Below, piece by piece: positions 1 to 5,435 of a stretch of 5,604 nucleotides of DNA (position 1 is the first letter of the stretch; each line of letters opens with the position of its first letter). The position numbers and the translations under genes were made by a program. The stretch is from Anaerolineae bacterium. Lineage in GTDB: Bacteria; Chloroflexota; Anaerolineae; J102. The notes below the pieces were generated by a model. It had not been told where the DNA came from. It made no database searches and worked only from the letters and a program-made list of their open reading frames with translations. Location: positions 1 through 5,604 of the forward strand of contig JALWDV010000041.1 of assembly GCA_027036755.1 (NCBI GenBank), written 5' to 3'.

Positions 1-116
1 CGCCCGCCGCCAGCGCCGGGGGATAAAGTCCCCCGGCTAGAAACAGCGCCCCTGCGGGGCTAGCCGGATTTATCCGGCGCTGTTTTGTAGCCCGGCGACT
101 TCATCGCCGGGCGGAC
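1..116. repeat. Multi-hairpin intergenic repeat, copy 1 (left-truncated by window edge)
   Basis: This matches 3096-3211 without gaps at a constant offset of 3095; the only differences are at positions 9, 13 and 57 (113 of 116 identical). It folds on paper into consecutive hairpins. The first is 15-23/29-37, a perfect 9-bp stem with loop TAAAG. The second has outer arms 41-50/76-85, a perfect 10-bp stem with smaller alternatives inside (48-52/56-60 and 63-68/73-78). The third is 90-98/104-112, a perfect 9-bp stem with loop CTTCA. Short TAG/CTAG spacers separate them. There is no coding signal. It resembles REP/BIME-type dispersed intergenic repeats in form; the family is not recognised. Copy 2 has a further hairpin on its left, so the real element probably begins before this window. 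Confidence 0.85.
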
Positions 117-246
117 GTGGCGAACGCTACGATGACCGATTTAACTTGTGAACATTCATGCAATCCGCCCGGCATCTCACCCCCTGAAATCCAAAAGAGC
201 CAGTTCCCTTTCTTATCCCGGCCGCAGAGTTTTGCCCCCTCCCCGC

Positions 247-348
247 CCCTCCCCCGATACTCGCTGCGCTCGTGTTCGGGGGAGGGAGCCGCTGGTTTGC
301 AAAGTTTTTTTGCAGACGGAGGGGTCTTCCCCCCCGCTTGCGGGGGGG
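247..348. repeat. Cluster of three GC-rich hairpins in the 117-468 gene-free stretch
   Basis: The gene-free stretch 117-468 contains three successive inverted repeats. These are 247-257/276-286 (perfect 11 bp, CCCTCCCCCGA with its complement), 298-303/309-314 (6 bp, TGCAAA/TTTGCA with a T-rich loop) and 329-336/341-348 (8 bp, C7G/CG7, loop CTTG). Open frames across the region translate only to low-complexity Pro/Gly/Arg-rich strings. The cluster lies downstream of the leftward GH20 gene and could act as a 3' end structure, but no stem is followed by a clean T-tract on either strand, so I call it a repeat rather than a terminator. Positions 117-234 show nothing I can identify. Confidence 0.6.
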
Positions 349-444
349 AGCGAGGGGGGGCCTGCCGCCGCAGCAGCCAAGCCACCGAAAACAGACAGAC
401 TACCTTAGCAGTTACCTTGAAACAGTGGTAAGTTGCGTCGCACC

Positions 445-468
445 TGTAGGCGACTTCATCGCCGGGCG
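445..468. repeat. Decayed fragment of the multi-hairpin repeat
   Basis: The sequence TGTAG-GCGACTTCATCGCC-GGGCG matches the right-hand hairpin of the repeat at 1-116 (positions 87-113) in the same orientation, but with 4 bases missing from the left arm. The stem is thereby shortened to 449-453/459-463. It ends exactly one base before the GH20 stop codon (469-471 on the complement), so the repeat edge coincides with the end of that gene. It is the only structure immediately 3' of GH20. Confidence 0.65.
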
Positions 469-2331
469 TTACGCGTATTCCTGGCGCAAGCGCTCCAGCC
501 GGGCCACGCTGTCCTCGAATCCGCCGGGGCGGCTGCGCTTATGCCACAGCTCGCGGTAGGCGTCGATGAGACCGTCGATCTCCTCGGACAGGGTGCGGCG
601 TAGCGCCACATCCTCCTGGCCTGCGTGAATGCTGTTCAGCCAGGCGATGCGGCGGCACGCGTGCCACAACATGCCCGCCACCCAACTGAACTCCTGCTGG
701 ATGAGCGCCGCGTCCGGGCGCTGCATCCTGGCCCGAGACAGGGGCTTCATGATCTCGCCGATGGCGGCCAGCACCTGGTTGCATTGCTCCCGGCTGAAGC
801 CTTCGCCCGGGCCTACGCCCGATTTATACAGCCTCTCCGAACTCATCACCAGGGCGTTGAAGAAAAGGCTGCTGTTGAAGCTGTCGGGGTCCAGAAGCTG
901 ATAGGCGTTGCCCAGGTCGTAGGCCAGCTTGCCCATGACGCCCGCCTCGTCGCGGAAGATGAACGCGTCCAGGGCCGCGGGGATGTCCAGATCAGCGCTG
1001 GCCTCGTGACTCCACGATTCGGCTGCGCCCGCCAGATAGCCCAGATAGCTCACAGGCAGGGGCTGCATGTGGCCTTCATCGCCCCAATCGGTGTTGAGAA
1101 AGCCGATAGCGCCATGCTTGAGCCCGTTCTCCGCCGCGTTGCGCAGATTGCCCAAGGCGTTATCGGTGCGCCCGGCCAGGGTGCGCCAACTGGATGTGCC
1201 GGGGCAGACGTAGAAGGGGATGCCGGATCGGGCGAAGATGGCGCCATGTTCGTCGAAGGGATGGCTGGCTTCATAGCCCCACTCCAGGGCAATGGCGTCG
1301 CGGGGCAGTTCGGGAACCAGCTCGGGATGCTTCATGATGATGTCGCCCCAGAACTGCATGGTGTGCTCCCGGGCCTTCACCTCCCGGTAGATTTTTAGAA
1401 GGAAATCGAGATACACCCGGCCTTCTCCTTCCTTCTCCACCCGCTCCTTGCTCCGCCCCTGGCCCAGATCGAAAGTCTCGTCCGCATCCACGTTGATCTG
1501 GCGACTGCGGAAATGGGGCAGCAGTTCGTTCAGCAGCTCCCGCACCAGGGCCAGGCTTTCATCGGTGGGGGCGATGGTGAAGGGCTCGCGGCGGGTGTCG
1601 CCCCAGGGCGTGATCCATTCTCCTTGAGTCTCGGCCAGATGCGCATAAGGCTCGTGCTTGAGCCAGCGCCCCATGTGGCCAAAGGTGTTCTGGTTGGGCA
1701 CCAGCTCGATGAAACGCTCCTGGCAATACGCGTCCAGGGCCATGATTTCCTCGGCTGTCATGGGCGAGGCTTTCTCCCACACCACCTTATGATTGCGATA
1801 AGCGAAAGTGTGCTCGGTGTAGAGCTGGAACTGGTTGATCTTGAGGTCAGCCAGCATGTCGATGAGACCGTACAGGGTCTCCATAGTGGGAACCCGGTCC
1901 CGACTGATATCCAGCATGACGCCGCGATTGGGGAAATCGGGCCAATCGGTGATGCGCAGGCCCGGCAGCGCCGCGCCCGCCTGCATCAACGCCTGGCGCA
2001 AAGTCTGCACACCGTAGAAAATCCCGGCGGGCGTGCTGGCCACGACGTTGATGCCCGAATCGTCGATGGTCAGTTCATAGCCCTGGGGATGACGGCTGGC
2101 GTTGACCGCGATGTTGAGGGCGATGCGGGTCAGGTGGGGCGCGGGATTCCCGGCCACGATGTCCAGCTTCACGCCCGCGGCCTCCTGGACGCTCTGCTGG
2201 AGCTGGCGGGCGGTGAAGAACAGCTCATGCGCGGCCGGCGCGTTGATGGCCAACACGCCGGGCGTGAGCGTGAAAGAGGCGTCGGTGTAAGCCAGATGCT
2301 GGGGAACAGGCGCAAAAATCAGTTCAGACAT
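469..2331 (-). CDS. Beta-N-acetylhexosaminidase, glycoside hydrolase family 20
   Basis: This 620-residue protein is predicted to remove terminal beta-linked GlcNAc or GalNAc from glycans. Residues ~3-130 look like the GH20 N-terminal zincin-like (GH20b) domain, and the catalytic TIM barrel starts at 'RGVMLDISRDRVP' (136-148) and runs to about 440. The family Asp-Glu pair is at D284-E285 in 'NVDADETFDLGQGRSK'; by family knowledge Asp orients the substrate N-acetyl group and Glu is the acid/base. Further likely pocket residues are W328 (QFWGD), E350-W351, W382 and D415-W416 (NTDWGDEGH). 'DADE' with 'DLGQGRS' replaces the classical HxGGDE, placing it with the GH20C/HEXD-like branch rather than the chitobiase type. 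Residues 445-620 form a helical C-terminal extension. No signal peptide or membrane segment is visible, so it is probably cytosolic. The ATG is backed by AGGGAGA five bases upstream. Exact substrate is unknown; no sugar transporter or kinase gene adjoins it here. Confidence 0.93.
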   Translation of the reverse strand: MSELIFAPVPQHLAYTDASFTLTPGVLAINAPAAHELFFTARQLQQSVQEAAGVKLDIVAGNPAPHLTRIALNIAVNASRHPQGYELTIDDSGINVVASTPAGIFYGVQTLRQALMQAGAALPGLRITDWPDFPNRGVMLDISRDRVPTMETLYGLIDMLADLKINQFQLYTEHTFAYRNHKVVWEKASPMTAEEIMALDAYCQERFIELVPNQNTFGHMGRWLKHEPYAHLAETQGEWITPWGDTRREPFTIAPTDESLALVRELLNELLPHFRSRQINVDADETFDLGQGRSKERVEKEGEGRVYLDFLLKIYREVKAREHTMQFWGDIIMKHPELVPELPRDAIALEWGYEASHPFDEHGAIFARSGIPFYVCPGTSSWRTLAGRTDNALGNLRNAAENGLKHGAIGFLNTDWGDEGHMQPLPVSYLGYLAGAAESWSHEASADLDIPAALDAFIFRDEAGVMGKLAYDLGNAYQLLDPDSFNSSLFFNALVMSSERLYKSGVGPGEGFSREQCNQVLAAIGEIMKPLSRARMQRPDAALIQQEFSWVAGMLWHACRRIAWLNSIHAGQEDVALRRTLSEEIDGLIDAYRELWHKRSRPGGFEDSVARLERLRQEYA

Positions 2332-2336
2332 TGTTT

Positions 2337-2343
2337 TCTCCCT
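2337..2343 (-). promoter_or_regulatory. Ribosome binding site of the GH20 gene
   Basis: On the minus strand AGGGAGA lies five bases before the ATG at 2331-2329. This is a strong Shine-Dalgarno match and fixes the start. It sits within the 17-base gap between the two head-to-head reading frames. Confidence 0.75.
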
Positions 2344-2348
2344 GAAGT

Positions 2349-2639
2349 ATGGATGGACTGGTGGCTAATCATATCATGTCGCCCCATCCCATGCACATGC
2401 ACGGCGAGCAATTCCAGGTGCTGGAGCGACGAATGAGTCAGGCGGGCCGGGCCATGTGGGAGAGCCTGAAGGATGGCTACGTGGATGAAGGCTGGAAGGA
2501 CACGGCGCTGGTGTTGCCGGGCGAGAAGGTGCGGGGCATCCGCTGCTTCGTCGACTTCACGGGCCTGTTCCTCTACCATTGCCACAACCTGGAGCACGAA
2601 GACATGGGCATGATGCGGAATTTCGAGATCGAGGCCTGA
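2349..2639 (+). pseudogene. C-terminal remnant of a multicopper oxidase
   Basis: The 96-residue frame encodes only the last part of the C-terminal cupredoxin domain (Cu-oxidase_2 type) of a CotA/laccase/bilirubin-oxidase-like multicopper oxidase. Visible copper ligands are complete for this segment: 'HPMHMHG' at 13-19 (H13, H16, H18) and 'HCHNLEHEDMGM' at 77-88 (H77, C78, H79, H83, axial M88). Family members are usually about 450-600 residues with three cupredoxin domains, and the N-terminal HxH copper motifs are absent. An in-frame TGA at 2343-2345 closes the frame just upstream, and no convincing Shine-Dalgarno precedes ATG 2349. The natural TGA stop at 2637-2639 is retained. I infer a 5'-truncated gene left after a rearrangement whose breakpoint lies around 2343-2370. 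It could not bind the trinuclear copper cluster alone. The lack of stops or frameshifts suggests a recent truncation. Confidence 0.85.
2368..2376 (-). promoter_or_regulatory. Candidate extended -10 promoter element for GH20
   Basis: On the minus strand the sequence reads TGATATGAT, an extended -10 (TGn plus TATGAT, five of six bases of TATAAT). It would start transcription near 2361, about 30 bases before the GH20 ATG, leaving room for the Shine-Dalgarno. No good -35 is seen, which is tolerated with an extended -10. It lies inside the multicopper oxidase remnant. The assignment rests on sequence resemblance only. Confidence 0.4.
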
Positions 2640-2700
2640 GCATTGATCACTGCCAGCGTGCTTTTGTTAATTCGACGGGGGGGATGATTGATTGCTCGAT

Positions 2701-2994
2701 CTATTTGAATCGCCGCGCCAGCTCCGCCTCGATCTGCTCCCAGGTCAGATCGCGTTGGGCCAGCAGCACCAGCAGGTGGTAGATCAGGTCCGCGGATTCG
2801 TAGATGACGCGGTCGTCGCCTTCGCCTTTGGCCGCAATGATCACCTCGATGGCTTCTTCGCCGATTTTCTTCAGGATTTCGTTCTCGCCCGAGCGAAACA
2901 AAAACGCGGTGTAGCTGCCCTCGGGCATGGCGGCTTTGCGCTCCTGGATAGTGGTCCAGAGCTGCTGCATGGTGGTTGATGTCGATGTGGTCAT
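2701..2994 (-). CDS. hisE: Phosphoribosyl-ATP pyrophosphatase (histidine biosynthesis)
   Basis: HisE hydrolyses phosphoribosyl-ATP to phosphoribosyl-AMP and pyrophosphate, the second step of histidine biosynthesis, in the cytosol. The 97-residue product has the usual stand-alone HisE length and the all-alpha MazG-like fold signature: 'GSYTAFLF' (26-33), 'KKIGEEAIEV' (42-51) with metal-binding candidates E46, E47 and E50, and 'YESADLIYHLL' (65-75) with E66 and D69. The frame stays open upstream to 3108, but those 38 extra residues look unlike the family. ATG 2994 has GAGGAA six bases upstream, and that start is chosen; the M at residue 9 is a less likely alternative. HisI is not fused, and no other his gene is in the window, so the gene appears to stand alone. 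It converges on the oxidase remnant with a 61-base gap; I see no clear terminator in that gap. Confidence 0.93.
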   Translation of the reverse strand: MTTSTSTTMQQLWTTIQERKAAMPEGSYTAFLFRSGENEILKKIGEEAIEVIIAAKGEGDDRVIYESADLIYHLLVLLAQRDLTWEQIEAELARRFK

Positions 2995-3000
2995 GGTGCT

Positions 3001-3006
3001 TTCCTC
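3001..3006 (-). promoter_or_regulatory. Ribosome binding site of hisE
   Basis: GAGGAA on the minus strand lies six bases before ATG 2994-2992. It decides the start of hisE in favour of the 97-residue form rather than the longer open frame beginning at 3108. Confidence 0.75.
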
Positions 3007-3085
3007 GAATTTGTGGGATCGCCTTTGCTGGTCTCCGATGGGCGCATTTGATGAACATTGACAAAATAATCGGGTTATAGGCCCG

Positions 3086-3211
3086 GGGCGCTTCGCGCCC
3101 GCCTCCAACGCCGGGGGATAAAGTCCCCCGGCTAGAAACAGCGCCCCTGCGAGGCTAGCCGGATTTATCCGGCGCTGTTTTGTAGCCCGGCGACTTCATC
3201 GCCGGGCGGAC
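3086..3211. repeat. Multi-hairpin intergenic repeat, copy 2
   Basis: Positions 3096-3211 match copy 1 (1-116) at 113 of 116 bases with no gaps, in the same orientation. Substitutions are at 3104, 3108 and 3152. The first two fall between stems; the third changes one pair of a small internal hairpin (3143-3147/3151-3155), while the perfect stems 3110-3118/3124-3132, 3136-3145/3171-3180 and 3185-3193/3199-3207 are untouched. To the left, 3086-3090/3096-3100 (GGGCG, loop CTTCG, CGCCC) forms a further hairpin whose right arm corresponds to bases 1-5 of copy 1. The element sits between the divergent hisE and lipoprotein genes, about 100 bases before hisE and 147 bases before the lipoprotein start. 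Confidence 0.85.
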
Positions 3212-3280
3212 TCCGTATTCTATCACATCTGAATGCAGAAGATGGGAAGATGGCCGCGTTTCTGTTCTTCCTCCCCGGCC

Positions 3281-3310
3281 TTCCGTCCAATTTGCGGAAT
3301 GAAGTATAAT
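3281..3310 (+). promoter_or_regulatory. Candidate promoter of the lipoprotein-CYTH unit
   Basis: A perfect TATAAT lies at 3305-3310. A weak -35 (TTCCGT, 3281-3286) is 18 bases upstream. Transcription would begin near 3317, giving a leader of about 40 bases before the chosen ATG at 3358. The remaining gene-free sequence between the repeat and this box (3212-3280) shows no other recognisable element. Confidence 0.5.
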
Positions 3311-3345
3311 CTGGGAAGATGACGTTGTTCCGACTTCATTTCCAC

Positions 3346-3349
3346 GGAG
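3346..3349 (+). promoter_or_regulatory. Ribosome binding site of the lipoprotein gene
   Basis: GGAG lies eight bases before ATG 3358. It supports this start over the in-frame ATG at 3319, which lies almost on the predicted transcription start and has purines directly against it without proper spacing. Confidence 0.6.
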
Positions 3350-3357
3350 ACGCGCCC

Positions 3358-4713
3358 ATGCGATCCCACTTCCCCCCGAAACGTTTTTTCATCCTGTCAG
3401 CGATTTTGTCGGGCCTGCTGATGCTCCTGGCGGCGTGCAACCCTGCGCCCAAAGGCCCGATGGATGATCAAGGCAATATCATCGGCCAGGCCGAAATCCA
3501 GTCTGTGGCCGTTCGCATCTCAGGAGAAAGCCCGCCCTACGATATCCTGGTGGAGGTGAAGGGGACGCTGCCCGACGCCTGCACCAGCGTGGGCAAGGCC
3601 ACCGTCTCCCGGCAGGATGATCATTTTCAGGTGGAGGTCGCCACGCTGCGCCCGGCCAAAGAGCGCTGCAAAAAAGAGCCGCAATCCTTCACCAAAACCA
3701 TCCCCTTGAACGGGCTGGGATTGCCCGCAGGGGATTACGCGGTGCTCGTCAACGGCATCCAGAGCAGTTTCGCCCTGGCCCAGGATAACGCGCCGCCCAC
3801 GCCAACGCCCACCGCCACGCCGTTGCCGCCGGTGCTGCTTCCCGCCATCGAGCCGCCCACGGCCACGCCCGAACCCACGCCCGCGGTCACCCCCGCGCCC
3901 GCGGAGGCGGAGAACAACGCCTGCATCTATCGCGTCATCTTCGTCAAAGATGTGACTGTGCCCGACAACGCCAGGATCAATCCGGGCGCGCGCTTCACCA
4001 AGACCTGGCGGCTGAAGAACGGGGGCTCGTGCGTCTGGCCGGAGGACGTGGCGCTGGTTTTCGCCGGGGGCGAGCAGATGAACGGGCCCGACAGCCAGCC
4101 TCTGGGCGCGACGGTGAAGCCGGGCAAAAGCGTCGATGTCTCGGTGGAGCTGGTCGCGCCCGCGGCCAAAGGCGCTTACACCAGCGAATGGCTTTTGCAA
4201 ACGCCCGCGGGCGAACGGTTCGGCCTGGGCGGTGACGGCAAGACGCCCTTCTGGGTGAAAATCCGCGTGCCGCGGAACGCGCCCGCCAGCGACGCGGCCA
4301 ACGGCGTCATCAGCGGCTTCGTCTGGCATGATCTGTGCGCGGCGGATCAGGCCACCGCCGATTCATTGCCCGAAGGCTGCGACATCGCACCCGGAGGCGG
4401 CGTCATGGCCGACGGCGTCTATCAGCCGGGCGAGCCTCCCATTGGCAGCGCCGAGATCGCGTTGGGCGCGGGCCCGTGTCCCAGCTCGGGCCTGGCCGTC
4501 ATCCAGGCGGAAGCCAACGGCAAATACGCGTTCAAGGAGCTGAAGGCGGGCGAATACTGTGTCAGCATCGACGCTGCCTCCGACTACAATCACTACATCT
4601 TCATCCCCGGCCGCTGGACTCATCCGCCCGACGGCCAACAGACCGTAACCCTGACGCCGGGCGAGACCAAAACCAACGTCAACTTCGGGTGGGATTACGA
4701 ACTGGCTCCCTGA
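3358..4713 (+). CDS. Secreted lipoprotein with NBR1-type Ig-like domain and SdrD-B-like domain
   Basis: The 451-residue protein starts with a lipoprotein signal: basic n-region, hydrophobic stretch 10-23 and lipobox L-A-A-C with C27 as the lipidation site, so it should be anchored on the outer face of the membrane. Residues ~41-143 form a beta-rich domain ('VAVRISGESPPYDILVEVKG' to 'GLPAGDYAVLVNG') with C75 and C104 as a possible disulfide. A Pro/Thr/Ala-rich linker with TPTPTATP and EPTP units spans ~145-184. Residues ~187-304 match the NBR1 central Ig-like domain ('FVKDVTVPDNARINPG', W217, W227, 'GAYTSEWLL' with W278). Residues ~317-447 match an SdrD-B/CNA-B-like beta sandwich ('GVISGFVWHDLC', 'NGKYAFKELKAGEYCVS', 'NFGWDYE') with cysteines 327, 341, 374 and 401. 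No enzymatic motif is seen; an adhesive, structural or binding surface role is inferred. The next gene follows after three bases, suggesting co-transcription. Starting at 3319 would add 13 residues. Confidence 0.85.
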   Translation: MRSHFPPKRFFILSAILSGLLMLLAACNPAPKGPMDDQGNIIGQAEIQSVAVRISGESPPYDILVEVKGTLPDACTSVGKATVSRQDDHFQVEVATLRPAKERCKKEPQSFTKTIPLNGLGLPAGDYAVLVNGIQSSFALAQDNAPPTPTPTATPLPPVLLPAIEPPTATPEPTPAVTPAPAEAENNACIYRVIFVKDVTVPDNARINPGARFTKTWRLKNGGSCVWPEDVALVFAGGEQMNGPDSQPLGATVKPGKSVDVSVELVAPAAKGAYTSEWLLQTPAGERFGLGGDGKTPFWVKIRVPRNAPASDAANGVISGFVWHDLCAADQATADSLPEGCDIAPGGGVMADGVYQPGEPPIGSAEIALGAGPCPSSGLAVIQAEANGKYAFKELKAGEYCVSIDAASDYNHYIFIPGRWTHPPDGQQTVTLTPGETKTNVNFGWDYELAP

Positions 4714-4716
4714 CCC

Positions 4717-5334
4717 ATGAGCACCGAGATCGAGCTGAAATACCGGCTGAATGACGCGCTGGCCCGGCGGTTGCTGACGCAGCGCCGTTTGGGCGGCTAT
4801 GGGCTGACGCCTTTCCAGATGAAGCAGGTGGTGGATGCGTATTACGACACGCCCGACCGACGCGTGGCCCGGGCCGGTTACGCCCTGCGCTTTCGGCGCA
4901 AAAATGGCGGGGCCTCGTTGCAGCTCAAGAGTCTGACCCCCGCCAGCGGCGTCTGGCGCCGGCGACGCGAGCTGCACATCCCCACCGAACATCCCACCGA
5001 GCCCGAGCGCTGGCCTCACACCCCCGAAGCGGATATGTTGCGGGCGATCGTAGGCGAGCAGCCCCTGGAGCGCCTGTTCACCATTCATCAGCAGCGCCAC
5101 GAGGCTCAGGCGCTGGATGAGCAGGGCGCGCCCTTCGCCTTGCTCAGTCTGGACGAGGTGCGTTGGCGCGCGGGCCAGCGAGACGCGCGGGCGTGGGAGC
5201 TGGAGATCGAGCTGCCGCCCCAGGGGGATGAGGCGGCGTTGCGGGCCCTGGCCCACGCCTTGCAGACCACGCCGGGCCTGCATCCCCAGGCTGAATCGAA
5301 ATACGAGCGGGGCCTGGCGCTATTGCAGGGCTGA
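4717..5334 (+). CDS. CYTH domain protein (triphosphate tunnel metalloenzyme family)
   Basis: The 205-residue protein is a single CYTH domain. Members use a beta-barrel tunnel lined by acidic and basic residues to bind triphosphate substrates with divalent metals; known activities include inorganic triphosphatase, thiamine triphosphatase and class IV adenylate cyclase. Signature residues seen are ExExK at E4-E6-K8, 'YYDTPDRRVARAGYALRFRR' (42-61) with R58 and R60, 'LQLKS' with K71, the basic-acidic strand 'RRRREL' (81-86), 'ELEIEL' with E161, E163 and E165, and 'SKYERGL' with K195 near the C-terminus. The length fits the family, and ExExK near the N-terminus supports this start. No strong Shine-Dalgarno is seen; the ATG is three bases past the lipoprotein stop, so translational coupling is likely. 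No CHAD domain is fused or adjacent. Sequence alone does not fix the substrate. The protein lacks a signal peptide and should be cytosolic, unlike its partner. Confidence 0.9.
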   Translation: MSTEIELKYRLNDALARRLLTQRRLGGYGLTPFQMKQVVDAYYDTPDRRVARAGYALRFRRKNGGASLQLKSLTPASGVWRRRRELHIPTEHPTEPERWPHTPEADMLRAIVGEQPLERLFTIHQQRHEAQALDEQGAPFALLSLDEVRWRAGQRDARAWELEIELPPQGDEAALRALAHALQTTPGLHPQAESKYERGLALLQG

Positions 5335-5372
5335 GAGCTTGATGCTGGTAAATCTCAAAGATTACCGTCATA

Positions 5373-5419
5373 CGTCAAACATCAAAGCGTGGCGAAGAGA
5401 CTCTTTTTGACGTTTGACG
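5373..5419. repeat. Inverted repeat downstream of the CYTH gene
   Basis: Arms 5373-5386 (CGTCAAACATCAAA) and 5406-5419 (TTTGACGTTTGACG) pair at 13 of 14 positions around a 19-base loop. It lies 38 bases after the CYTH stop. It could shape the 3' end of the transcript, but no T-tract follows the right arm, so a classical intrinsic terminator is not supported. The short TTTGACG unit occurs twice in the right arm. Confidence 0.55.
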
Positions 5420-5435
5420 CACTTTCTGCAATTTC

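Noticed and set aside
117..431. Overlapping short open frames on both strands downstream of the first repeat
   Set aside because: The predicted peptides are low-complexity and are translated from GC-rich hairpins. There is no Shine-Dalgarno or family resemblance, and the stretch is better explained as intergenic repeats.
625..2436. Long plus-strand open frames opposite the GH20 gene (625-1398 and 1513-2436)
   Set aside because: They are antisense shadows caused by high-GC codon bias. Their products show no domain, while the minus-strand frame is a complete GH20 enzyme.
2640..2700. Terminator between the oxidase remnant and hisE
   Set aside because: I could find no stem of useful length followed by a T-tract on either strand.
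2995..3108. N-terminal extension of HisE to 135 residues
   Set aside because: The 38 extra residues are unlike the family and lie upstream of a strong GAGGAA site that serves ATG 2994.
1..3211. Composite transposon or CRISPR reading of the repeated 116-base element
   Set aside because: There is no transposase, no terminal inverted repeat at the block ends, and only two full copies 3 kb apart, so neither an IS-bounded transposon nor a repeat-spacer array is supported.
3319..3357. Earlier in-frame start for the lipoprotein
   Set aside because: ATG 3319 lies about nine bases past the TATAAT box and has no correctly spaced ribosome binding site. ATG 3358 gives a standard lipoprotein signal and has GGAG eight bases upstream.
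3520..5283. Long minus-strand open frames opposite the lipoprotein and CYTH genes (4329-3520 and 5283-4363)
   Set aside because: Their products are Gly/Arg/Gln-rich with no recognisable motif. The plus-strand genes have a signal peptide, clear domains and a promoter.
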